DNA of 14,242 nucleotides from Bacteroidales bacterium (lineage in GTDB: Bacteria; Bacteroidota; Bacteroidia; Bacteroidales; WCHB1-69): NCBI GenBank assembly GCA_017618435.1, contig JAFZUH010000301.1, forward strand, positions 1 through 14,242, read 5' to 3'. Below are positions 8,801 to 14,242 of this stretch, in pieces. The position numbers and the translations under genes are program-made. Every line of letters begins with the position of its first letter. The first letter of the stretch is position 1. The notes under the pieces are model-generated. The model was given only the letters and a program-made list of their open reading frames with translations. It was not told the DNA's origin and did not search any database.

Positions 8801-10006
8801 TGTGTAGTTTGAGGTACTGTCTTTCATCAGGGCTTTGGTGAGAGATACTTTCCACGTTGTAGCTTTGTTCCCATTAATAAATGTTGCCACTTTTATACTG
8901 TCTCCTGCAGGTATATCGGCTCCGGTATTGTTTGTTATCCAAATAACGGAACGGTAGTTTGAGACAAGGTCTTTGATGGTAACCACATTTCTGTTAAGCA
9001 GGGAATCGTCAGGAGTGGTATAGGTAAGTCCTGTTGATGCGATTTTTGTTATAGTGTCGTACCAGCGTGCATTTGAAACAGTTAGGTCTTGAGGTGTGTT
9101 TATTTTATTAAAAGTAAATGTAATAGTGTTGTCGGTTGAAAAATCAGGTATAGGTGTACCATTATATTCCACTATTTTGTAGGTAATGTTGTTGGGACCC
9201 CAATTGCAGATATTGGGAGCGACTACATATTCATTTGCTGAAAAATTTATAGTAGTAGCATTTTTAAAAGCAAATGGAAGCGAGAGAGTTCTTGTTGTTA
9301 CTAGATTTCCATTGATATATGTAGCCACCTTTAGACTGTCTCCGATAGCAAAGTCAGCACCTGTAGTGTTTGTTAACCAAACTTTTGCATTATAATTCGG
9401 TTGAAAATTTGAAACCGTTGCTTTATATTTGATAAGTATAGAATCTTCTTCATAACAAGAGTAAGACAAATTGTTGGTTACAGTGCTGTCTGTCAGGTTG
9501 TACCATTTTGTATTTGAAACGTAAACTCCTTTTTTGAAAAACGCAAAATTCATGCAATTGGCAGTTGCTGTGTCGGTAACAGGAGTTGTGTTGTGGGCTA
9601 TGACTTTATAGCAATAATTATTAACTCCCCACTGTGAAGCCCCATTTACCAATAGATATTCATTAAAGAAAAAATATTTTGAACTGTCTTTTTGTAGCGT
9701 ACTTGTTAGCCTGATAGTTCTTGTTGCAACTTGTATTCCGTTCATACTGAACGCGACTTTTATGCTGTCTCCTGCAACAAAATTGTTGGCGGTATTGTTC
9801 TTTATCCAAAGAACTGTATAAAAGTTAGTGTCATAGTTTTGAATTTGAATGGTTTGTTTAATCAAATTCGTATCCGTAGTATAATACGAAAGCGAGGAAT
9901 AGACATATCCGGATTGGTTATTGTACCAACGGGATTTGGAGACCGTTTGTGCTTGCACTAAACCTAAACAAGCAATGGTCATTAATAAAAGAATAAGTTT
10001 TTTCAT
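5816..10006 (-). CDS. Repeat protein A: secreted T9SS substrate with nine ~144-aa repeats
   Basis: A 1396-aa protein of unknown function, predicted to cross the inner membrane by the Sec system and the outer membrane by the type IX system. Residues 1-19 form a signal peptide (MKKLILLLM start, VQA before Gln20). Residues 20-1315 are nine repeats averaging exactly 144 aa: 20-160, 161-307, 308-451, 452-595, 596-739, 740-883, 884-1027, 1028-1173 and 1174-1315. Each has WY or WF near its start, DDSLL, NY, a TNxTG-like turn, GDSIKV, NG, KDS and QWGxNxYCY, and ends NNCxxFTF. Residues 1316-1396 are a type A sorting domain (YPNPA, ITGQRV, GIYILKM, final Lys). The repeat pattern recalls Ig-like CARDB adhesion domains, an inference from appearance only. 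The ATG is followed directly by the signal peptide and preceded by a promoter at 10048-10079. Paralogs B and C lie upstream on the same strand. A surface adhesin or structural protein is plausible; no catalytic motif is seen. Confidence 0.93.
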   Translation of the reverse strand: MKKLILLLMTIACLGLVQAQTVSKSRWYNNQSGYVYSSLSYYTTDTNLIKQTIQIQNYDTNFYTVLWIKNNTANNFVAGDSIKVAFSMNGIQVATRTIRLTSTLQKDSSKYFFFNEYLLVNGASQWGVNNYCYKVIAHNTTPVTDTATANCMNFAFFKKGVYVSNTKWYNLTDSTVTNNLSYSCYEEDSILIKYKATVSNFQPNYNAKVWLTNTTGADFAIGDSLKVATYINGNLVTTRTLSLPFAFKNATTINFSANEYVVAPNICNWGPNNITYKIVEYNGTPIPDFSTDNTITFTFNKINTPQDLTVSNARWYDTITKIASTGLTYTTPDDSLLNRNVVTIKDLVSNYRSVIWITNNTGADIPAGDSIKVATFINGNKATTWKVSLTKALMKDSTSNYTIDERLIIPGQTQWGVNNYCYKVIRHNETPIADTTTNNCMSFTFQKAVKGVKVTNVGWFNKQDNTLSKTHTMYSLDDSLLIKYQRSIQNIDTNYYVALQITNGTGYNLAAGDSIKVKMTINGTQVLTRKLTLSKALPKDSSTYFFVNEWIILPHSCQWGDNTYCYQVSRYNDTLVSDSSTNNCMTFSFRKTLQGLNVAHVRWYNTQSGGLTTGLTYTSYDDSLLSRTDVQIQSLASNYKSAVWIKNNTGADIPAGDSIRVTVKQNGTYVTTWRFTLSKALMKDSMTTITLNEYVIIPGLTQWGTNTYCYQVTRHNDTPAYDSTTNNCISFTFQKPVRGLTVSNAAWYNTQSQTITSGLTYTSSDDSLLRRNPIRIQSLASNYKSAVWITNNTGADIPAGDSIKVAIIHNGTQISTWTITLSKALLKDSTTSISLNEQVIVPGVTLWGTNSYCYKVTRYNNIPVEDTTINNCISFTFQKPLTGLTVTNAEWYDTQNQTITKGLTYTSTDDSLLLRSVVRIQSLASNYKSAVWITNKTNADLAAGDSIRVAIKHNGSQLTSWIVPLNKALLKDSSTVVTLNEYLIVPGITQWGTNSYCYEVTQYNTTPVADTPTNNCISFTFQKPVAGIAVTNVGWFNKQDNTLSKTHSMQTTDDSLLTNPATIQNLDTNYVVVLQITNGTANTLNAGDSIRVRYTVNGTQALSRTLTLQNALPKDSSTLFTINEYVILPALCQWGDNTYCYEVTRYNETPVTDSSYNNCMIFTFTKVLPPLTDITVTNAGWYDIQNNTLTKSQSMQSTDDSLLTNPATISVIDANYRAAVQIKNGSARDLSAGDSIKVAISQNGTQVNTWTLTLNIALLKDSSETFFVDEQVIVPGLTQWGSNNYCYKVTYYNETPIADNPTNNCMTFTFENTTGIVENALEEVKIYPNPARNILHINNVNNADINIYSITGQRVKTINNVNGNQDIDVSDMASGIYILKMQNGQNTRVEKIQVVK
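5819..6061 (-). other. T9SS type A C-terminal sorting domain of protein A
   Basis: This encodes residues 1316-1396. The pattern is the Por secretion tail (TIGR04183-like): IYPNPA near the start, a beta-rich middle with INIYSITGQRV, and SGIYILKM leading to a terminal VEKIQVVK. In this family the tail directs export through the T9SS and is normally removed at the surface, often with attachment of the passenger to lipopolysaccharide. Against the tail of protein B it differs at two residues (K/N before IYPNPA and Q/Y after ILKM), and bases 5925-6007 equal 10245-10327 without a mismatch. Confidence 0.93.
6062..9949 (-). repeat. Nine in-frame ~432-bp repeats of gene A
   Basis: In protein order the units are R1 9527-9949, R2 9086-9526, R3 8654-9085, R4 8222-8653, R5 7790-8221, R6 7358-7789, R7 6926-7357, R8 6488-6925 and R9 6062-6487. 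R3 to R7 are each exactly 432 bp. The motif TTGGAAG recurs at 8094, 7662 and 7230, spaced 432 each time. Three kinds are visible: two distinct N-terminal units (R1, R2); alpha units with SNYxSxxWI(T/K)N (R3, R5, R6, R7); and beta units with NYxxxxQI(T/K)NG (R4, R8, R9). R4 and R8 share VGWFNKQDNTLSKTH and CQWGDNTYCY, with the matching DNA 1728 bp (four units) apart. Confidence 0.9.
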
Positions 10007-10047
10007 TTTGAATTTATTTTAAATTAGTTAATTAAAATTTCAAGTTG

Positions 10048-10079
10048 CAAAAATATAATTTTTTTTTAAGAAAAGCAAA
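10048..10079 (-). promoter_or_regulatory. Predicted promoter of repeat gene A
   Basis: On the minus strand, TATTTTTG (10055 down to 10048) fits TAnnTTTG exactly. TTTG (10079 down to 10076) forms the -33 element, with 20 bases between the two. The -7 box ends 41 bases before the ATG, giving a leader of roughly 35 nt. Gene B has the same arrangement with the same spacing, and this conservation supports function. Confidence 0.75.
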
Positions 10080-10087
10080 AAAATAAA

Positions 10088-10116
10088 AAAAAGAGAACAA
10101 AATTTGTTCTCTTTTT
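10088..10116. terminator. Terminator downstream of repeat gene B
   Basis: An inverted repeat centred on 10102 with core GAGAACAAA (10093-10101) and TTTGTTCTC (10103-10111) is extended by A-rich sequence on the left and five T on the right. Read on the minus strand it is a hairpin followed by a U-run, starting 20 bases past the gene B stop. It lies just upstream of the gene A promoter, which suggests A is not simply read through from B. Confidence 0.8.
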
Positions 10117-10135
10117 CAAAAAATTAATGTAAAAT

Positions 10136-13100
10136 TTATTTTACCACTTGAATTTTTTCAACTCTGGTATTTTGTCCGTTGTACATTTTCAGAATATATA
10201 TGCCGCTTGCCATGTCAGAAACATCTATATCTTGATTCCCATTAACATTGTTGATAGTTTTTACTCTTTGTCCGGTAATGCTGTAAATGTTAATGTCTGC
10301 ATTGTTTACATTGTTGATGTGCAGTATATTTCTTGCAGGGTTAGGATATATGTTCACCTCTTCTAAAGCATTTTCAACAATACTTGTTGTTTTTTCAAAG
10401 GTAAATGTCATACAATTGTTTGTCGGATTGTCTACAATAGGAGTTTCGTTATAATACGTAACTTTGTAGCAATAGTTGTTGCTTCCCCATTGTGTTAAAC
10501 TTGGTTTTATTACTTGTTCATCAAAGAAGAAAGTAACAGCACTGTCTTTAAGCAAAGCATTGTTTAAAGTAAATGTCCAAGTGTTCAATACAGAATTGTT
10601 AAGACTGGCTACTACTTTTATGCTATCGCCAATGGACAAATCTCTTGCAGAACCGTTTTTGATTTGAACGGCTGCCACATAATTTGCATCAATCTCGCCG
10701 ATTGTTGCCGGATTGGTAAGCAATGATTCATCGGCAGATTGTTCGGTCAGTGTTTTGGTTAGCGTATTGTTTGTCTTGTTATACCAGCCTGCATTGGTAA
10801 CAGTAATGTCTGTAACAGGAGGAGTTACTTTATTAAATGTAAATGACATACAGTTATCTGTCGGATTGTCTGTAATAGGATTTTCATTATGTTGGGTCAC
10901 TTGGTAGCAATAGGTGTTTTCTCCCCAATGTATTAATCCCGGAATGATAATTTGTTCATCAAAGAGGAATGTTGTAGAGCTGTCTTTAAGCAATGCGGCA
11001 GAGAGAACAAATGTGCTTGTGTGTGCCTGTACGCTGTTGATTTTCAAAACTACTTTTATGCTATCGCCGGCGGCCAAATCTCTTTGCGAGCCGTTTTTGA
11101 TTTGAACAGCAACTAAATAGTTCGTATCAATACTGCGAATAGTTGCAGGAACAATTACCAATGATTCGTTAGGTGTGGATATCATTTGTGCTTTTGTCAG
11201 CGTTTTGCTTTGCTTGTTGTACCAACCTGCATTTGAAACGGTAATGCCACTATCGGATAAGACAGTTTTGTTAAATGTAAATGTTATGCAGTTGTTTGTC
11301 GGATTGTCTGTTATAGGAGTAGTGTTGTATTGGGTTACTTCATAACAATATGAGTTGCTTCCCCATTGGGTAAGTCCGGGTACTATCAAATATTCATTTA
11401 AGGTGATAGCGGTTGTACTGTCTTTGAGTAAGGCATTGCTTAGTGTAAAAGTCCATGTTGTTAAATGTGTTCCATTGTGTTTGATGGCAACTTTTATGCT
11501 GTCGCCTACTGCTAAGTCCGTCCCCGTATTGTTTGTAATCCAAACGGCAGATTTATAATTGGAAGCAAGGCTTTGAATTCGAACAACATTTCTGGTTAGC
11601 AAAGAATCATCGGATGAAGTATAGGAAAGACCTGTTGTAACCGTGTTGTTTTGCGTGTCATACCAGCCTGCATTGGTAACAGTAAGACCTGAAACCGGTT
11701 TTTTAAACGTAAATGTTATGCAATTATTGGTTGTTGTGTCTGTTATAGGAGTAGTGTTGTATTGGGTTACTTTGTAACAATAGGAGTTAGTACCCCATTG
11801 GGTAAGACCGGGTACTATCAAATATTCGTTTAAGGTGATAGTGGTTGTGCTGTCTTTGAGCAAGGCTCTGCTTAACGTAATTTTCCATAAGGATATTTGA
11901 GAACCATTGTGTATTATCGCTACTTTTATACTATCGCCTGCAGCCAAATCGGTACCTGAATTGTTGGTAATCCAAACGGCAGATTTATAATTGGGAGCAA
12001 GGCTTTGAATTTGAACAGCATTTCTGATTAACAAAGAATCATCAGATGAGGTATAGGTAAGTCCTGTTGAGAGGGTTTGATTTTGGGTATCATACCAACG
12101 AACATTACTAACTGTAATGCCTGAAACCGCTTTGTTAAATGTAAATGTTATGCAATTGTTGGTTGTTGTGTCATTTACAATATTATTATTATATTGGATT
12201 ACTTTGTAACAATAAGAGTTTGTTCCCCATTGGGTAAGACCGGGTACTATCAAATATTCATTTAAGGTGATAGCGGTTGTACTGTCTTTTGGCAATGGTT
12301 TGCTTAATACAAATCTCCATGATATTACATTTGCTCCGTTTTGATGTATGGCTATTTTTATGGTATCACCTGTTGCCAAGTTGGCTCCTGTATTGTTGGT
12401 AATCCAAACGGCAGATTTGTAATTGGAAGCGAGACTTTGAATTTGAACATCATTTCTGATTAACAAAGAGTCGTCAGACGAAGTATAGGAAAGACCTGTT
12501 GTAAAAGAACCTGATTGTGTATCATACCAGCGTACCTGAGATACATTCAATCCCTGCATAGCGGCAACTTTATTATAGGTAATTGTAAGTGTATTGCTTG
12601 TTGAAACATCTGTTACAGGAGTTCCGTTTACACTTACCACTTTGAAAGAAATGGTGTTGTCTCCCCATTGACACCAATTGGGGTATAATATAGTTTCATT
12701 TACGGAATAATAGGTTGTACTGTCTTTTAGCAATGGTTGTGTAAGCGTAAATCTTCTGTTTGTTAAATGTCTTCCATTAATATATGTAGCAATTAATATG
12801 CTATCTCCGACAGCCAAATCGCTTCCTGAAGAGTTTGTCAACCAAACTATTGTTGTGTAATTTGGGAAAAGGTTTGCGACATTTTCGGTGTATTTGACAA
12901 GTAAAGAGTCGTCAGCGGAAGAGTAGGACAATTGGGTTGCCATAGAATAATCACTTGTATTGTACCAACGTGCTGCGGCAACAGTAACCGTAGTTGCTTG
13001 TTTTTTAAACGTAAAATTAATACAAGCACCGCCGGCATCGGTAACAGGTGTTGTGTTATGGGCGACTGCCTTGTAACAATAGTTATTGGTACCCCATTGG

Positions 13101-13471
13101 TTATAGCCTTTTATCAATACGTAGTCATTTAAAAAGAAATAAGTGGTACTGTCTTTTTGCAAACCGTTCCGAAGGGTCAATTTCCATGTTACCGCTTGAG
13201 CACCGTTTATGCTGCTGGTAACTTTTATGCTGTCTCCTGCAGCGAAGTCATTGGCAGTATTGTTTTTTACCCAAATAACTAAATAAAAATTGGTGTCGTA
13301 CCCTTGAATCCGAACATTGTACGTAAGTAGGGAATCATCGGTGGTTGTGTACGAAAGTCCGGAGTACATAGTGCCGCTTTGTTTGTTGTACCACACGGCT
13401 CCTGTAACCGTTTGTGCTTGCGATAGACCAAACCAAGCAAGCATAGTTAAGAAAAGAATAAGTTTTTTCAT
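10136..13471 (-). CDS. Repeat protein B: secreted T9SS substrate with seven ~144-aa repeats
   Basis: An 1111-aa paralog of protein A, of unknown function. It has a signal peptide at 1-19 (MKKLILFLT start, SQA before Gln20), repeats at 20-161, 162-307, 308-451, 452-595, 596-742, 743-888 and 889-1030, and a type A sorting domain at 1031-1111. Repeats 3-5 are close matches of A repeats 5-7, repeats 6-7 correspond to A 8-9, and repeats 1-2 to A 1-2. A therefore differs mainly by two extra units, which explains the 285-aa length gap. Repeat 2 lacks the YCY...NNC cysteine pair, as repeat 2 of A does. The linker after repeat 5 is longer (VLSDSG). The ATG leads straight into the signal peptide, with a promoter at 13514-13545 and a terminator at 10088-10116. 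A surface or secreted structural or adhesive role is possible; nothing enzymatic is visible. Confidence 0.93.
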   Translation of the reverse strand: MKKLILFLTMLAWFGLSQAQTVTGAVWYNKQSGTMYSGLSYTTTDDSLLTYNVRIQGYDTNFYLVIWVKNNTANDFAAGDSIKVTSSINGAQAVTWKLTLRNGLQKDSTTYFFLNDYVLIKGYNQWGTNNYCYKAVAHNTTPVTDAGGACINFTFKKQATTVTVAAARWYNTSDYSMATQLSYSSADDSLLVKYTENVANLFPNYTTIVWLTNSSGSDLAVGDSILIATYINGRHLTNRRFTLTQPLLKDSTTYYSVNETILYPNWCQWGDNTISFKVVSVNGTPVTDVSTSNTLTITYNKVAAMQGLNVSQVRWYDTQSGSFTTGLSYTSSDDSLLIRNDVQIQSLASNYKSAVWITNNTGANLATGDTIKIAIHQNGANVISWRFVLSKPLPKDSTTAITLNEYLIVPGLTQWGTNSYCYKVIQYNNNIVNDTTTNNCITFTFNKAVSGITVSNVRWYDTQNQTLSTGLTYTSSDDSLLIRNAVQIQSLAPNYKSAVWITNNSGTDLAAGDSIKVAIIHNGSQISLWKITLSRALLKDSTTTITLNEYLIVPGLTQWGTNSYCYKVTQYNTTPITDTTTNNCITFTFKKPVSGLTVTNAGWYDTQNNTVTTGLSYTSSDDSLLTRNVVRIQSLASNYKSAVWITNNTGTDLAVGDSIKVAIKHNGTHLTTWTFTLSNALLKDSTTAITLNEYLIVPGLTQWGSNSYCYEVTQYNTTPITDNPTNNCITFTFNKTVLSDSGITVSNAGWYNKQSKTLTKAQMISTPNESLVIVPATIRSIDTNYLVAVQIKNGSQRDLAAGDSIKVVLKINSVQAHTSTFVLSAALLKDSSTTFLFDEQIIIPGLIHWGENTYCYQVTQHNENPITDNPTDNCMSFTFNKVTPPVTDITVTNAGWYNKTNNTLTKTLTEQSADESLLTNPATIGEIDANYVAAVQIKNGSARDLSIGDSIKVVASLNNSVLNTWTFTLNNALLKDSAVTFFFDEQVIKPSLTQWGSNNYCYKVTYYNETPIVDNPTNNCMTFTFEKTTSIVENALEEVNIYPNPARNILHINNVNNADINIYSITGQRVKTINNVNGNQDIDVSDMASGIYILKMYNGQNTRVEKIQVVK
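10139..10381 (-). other. T9SS type A C-terminal sorting domain of protein B
   Basis: This encodes residues 1031-1111, with NIYPNPA, ITGQRV, SGIYILKM and the terminal VEKIQVVK. It is almost the same as the tail of protein A and clearly closer to it than to that of protein C, which has YINNVENANI, SIAGQRV, NGMYILRM and IQVIK. Export through the T9SS follows from the family; anchoring or release cannot be told from sequence. Confidence 0.93.
10382..13414 (-). repeat. Seven in-frame ~432-bp repeats of gene B
   Basis: Units in protein order are R1 12989-13414, R2 12551-12988, R3 12119-12550, R4 11687-12118, R5 11246-11686, R6 10808-11245 and R7 10382-10807. The TTGG(A/G)AG motif of R3, R4 and R5 starts at 12423, 11991 and 11559, exactly 432 apart. 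The order is two N-terminal-type units, three alpha units (LASNYKSAVWITNN, with P for S in R4) and two beta units (NYxxAVQIKNG). R3-R5 share long near-identical stretches around the segment coding for NEYLIVPGLTQWG. Confidence 0.9.
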
Positions 13472-13513
13472 TTTGTATTGATTTTTAAATTAGTTAATAA
13501 AAATTTCAAGTTG

Positions 13514-13545
13514 CAAAAATACAATATTTTTTTTAGAAAAGCAAA
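13514..13545 (-). promoter_or_regulatory. Predicted promoter of repeat gene B
   Basis: On the minus strand TATTTTTG (13521 down to 13514) fits TAnnTTTG, and TTTG (13545 down to 13542) sits 20 bases upstream. The -7 box, its downstream GCAACTTGAAATTT and the spacing are the same as for gene A. The leader to the ATG at 13471 is A/T-rich with no Shine-Dalgarno sequence. Confidence 0.75.
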
Positions 13546-13552
13546 AAACAAA

Positions 13553-13583
13553 AAAAAGAGAACAAAAATTTTGTTCTCTTTTT
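13553..13583. terminator. Terminator downstream of repeat gene C
   Basis: The inverted repeat GAGAACAAAA (13558-13567) and TTTTGTTCTC (13569-13578) is flanked by seven A on the left and five T on the right. On the minus strand it is a hairpin plus U-run starting 20 bases beyond the gene C stop. It is a near copy of the hairpin after gene B. Confidence 0.8.
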
Positions 13584-13603
13584 CAATTGTTTAAATATTG
13601 GAT

Positions 13604-14242
13604 TTATTTTATCACTTGAATTTTTTCAACTCTTGTGTTTTGTCCGTCTTGCATTCTTAAAATATACATTCCGTTAGCCATATCAGAAACATCTATATCT
13701 TGATTGCCGGTAACGTTTTTAATGGTTTTTACTCTTTGTCCGGCAATGCTGTAAATGTCAATGTTTGCATTTTCTACATTGTTGATATAGAGAATATTTC
13801 TTGCAGGGTTAGGATAAATTTTCACTTCTTCCAAAGCATTTTCAACAATACCTGTTGTTTTGTTGAAAGTAAAAGTCATACAATTGTTGGTAGGATTATC
13901 ATTTACAGGATTTTCATTGTAATATACAACTTGATAGCAATAGGTATTTTCTCCCCACTGAGAAATATTAGGTACGATTACATAATCATTGAGAAGGCAA
14001 TATGTGCTACTATCTTTTTGTATTGATTTAGTAAGAGTTATTTTTGAAACATATATGTTTGTTCCATTTATTTTTAATAAAACTTTTATGCTGTCTCCAG
14101 CAACCAAATCGCTTCCTGAATTGTTTGTAACTTGAACACCTGTGTAATAATCTTGACTAATATTTTGGATTTTATAAGTATATTTATTTAACAAAGAGTC
14201 ATTGTCCGATTGTATTGAAAGTGTTTTTGATATGGTATTATT
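13604..14242 (-). CDS. Repeat protein C, 3' part: final repeat and T9SS sorting domain (5' end outside window)
   Basis: This frame is open to the window edge, giving 212 visible residues and a stop at 13604-13606. Upstream of the TTG at 14194 the frame continues as NNTISKTLSIQSDNDSLL, the normal repeat pattern, so that codon is internal and not a start. Visible residues 1-131 are one repeat lacking about its first 11 residues, with DNDSLL, GDSIKV, KDSST, QWGENTYCY and NNCMTFTF. Residues 132-212 are a type A sorting domain. The repeat is of the beta-like C-terminal type seen last in A and B, and carries an extra cysteine (STYCLLND). It is the most diverged of the three. Its signal peptide, repeat number and promoter lie outside the window. 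Confidence 0.9.
   Translation of the reverse strand, partial: NNTISKTLSIQSDNDSLLNKYTYKIQNISQDYYTGVQVTNNSGSDLVAGDSIKVLLKINGTNIYVSKITLTKSIQKDSSTYCLLNDYVIVPNISQWGENTYCYQVVYYNENPVNDNPTNNCMTFTFNKTTGIVENALEEVKIYPNPARNILYINNVENANIDIYSIAGQRVKTIKNVTGNQDIDVSDMANGMYILRMQDGQNTRVEKIQVIK
13607..13849 (-). other. T9SS type A C-terminal sorting domain of protein C
   Basis: This encodes the last 81 residues: IYPNPARNILYINN, IDIYSIAGQRV, NGMYILRM and the terminal VEKIQVIK. All landmarks of the type A tail are present, so the protein should also be a T9SS substrate. It differs from the A and B tails at roughly a dozen positions. Confidence 0.92.

Larger units (their letters stand above)
10007..10117 (-). repeat. 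Duplicated spacer, copy 1 (promoter of A plus terminator of B)
   Basis: The spacer between genes A and B is nearly the same as the one between B and C (13472-13584). From AAATTAGTTAAT through TTTCAAGTTGCAAAAATA to AGAAAAGCAAAAAA they align at a constant offset of 3466 bases with few differences. Each copy holds, reading with the genes, a GAGAACAAA-type hairpin after the upstream gene, a promoter, and a ~40-base A/T-rich leader without a Shine-Dalgarno sequence. This is the trace of tandem duplication of whole gene-plus-control units. Confidence 0.85.
13472..13584 (-). repeat. Duplicated spacer, copy 2 (promoter of B plus terminator of C)
   Basis: This is the counterpart of 10007-10117, with the same order of hairpin, promoter and A/T-rich leader. 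Past the hairpin, the sequence ATTGGATTTATTTTA leading into the gene C stop matches the 3' end of gene A (from about 5809) better than the 3' end of gene B, so similarity among the three units is mosaic. Confidence 0.85.

Noticed and set aside
9950..10006. Possible lipoprotein signal in protein A (Cys13 after TIA)
   Set aside because: Thr at the -3 position is a poor lipobox, the paralog B has Trp at the same place, and both have a good signal peptidase I site before Gln20.
5816..10136. Stop-to-stop distance of genes A and B is 4320 bp, exactly ten times 432
   Set aside because: The signal peptide, sorting domain and spacer happen to add up to about one repeat length. The B to C distance (3468) is not a multiple, so I take it as coincidence.
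6062..13414. Regular repeats considered as a CRISPR array or a mobile element
   Set aside because: The units are 432 bp, in frame, and code for protein domains. There are no short identical repeats with unique spacers and no transposase or terminal inverted repeats.
5816..13471. Several open frames of 60-120 codons on the plus strand inside genes A and B
   Set aside because: They recur at equivalent places in each repeat or sorting domain and are antisense shadows of the biased minus-strand coding sequence. None has its own promoter or a recognisable protein.
14192..14194. TTG as a possible start of gene C
   Set aside because: The frame stays open upstream to the window edge and spells the standard repeat pattern ending DNDSLL, so the TTG codes an internal leucine of a truncated gene.

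Overview
The window is AT-rich DNA from a member of the phylum Bacteroidota. Four signs point there: a type A C-terminal sorting domain of the type IX secretion system (T9SS), found in this phylum, on three proteins; promoters of the Bacteroidota TTTG / TAnnTTTG form; A/T-rich leaders without Shine-Dalgarno sequences; and a long (1137 aa) eukaryote-like isoleucyl-tRNA synthetase. I cannot place it to order or genus.

Left part, plus strand. A perfect palindrome with a T-run (1-33) looks like the terminator of a gene outside the window. A promoter (81-113) precedes ileS (170-3583), a complete type 2 isoleucyl-tRNA synthetase whose HIGH signature is rearranged to GIHH. Three bases after its stop comes a gene for a 693-aa inner-membrane protein with a von Willebrand A (VWA)-like domain (3587-5668), probably co-transcribed. 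A bidirectional hairpin (5770-5797) separates this pair from the convergent genes to the right.

Right part, minus strand (5816-14242, about 60% of the window). This is a tandem array of three paralogous genes for secreted repeat proteins, here called A (1396 aa), B (1111 aa) and C (5' end beyond the window). A and B each consist of a signal peptide, a run of ~144-aa beta-rich repeats (nine in A, seven in B) and an 81-aa T9SS sorting domain; C shows its last repeat and the sorting domain. A and B each have their own promoter, and hairpins lie downstream of all three, within near-duplicate spacers, so the genes look like independent duplicated units rather than an operon. The central repeats keep an exact 432-bp period and are very alike in DNA. 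Fifteen of the 17 visible repeats carry a cysteine pair, and the second repeat of A and of B lacks both.

The two halves have no evident functional link. The left is housekeeping plus a conserved membrane protein. The right is an accessory-type cell-surface or secreted repeat-protein array whose function cannot be read from sequence. It is the best candidate here for something undescribed: a modular, probably disulfide-stabilised and possibly O-glycosylated family whose length can change by whole repeats.
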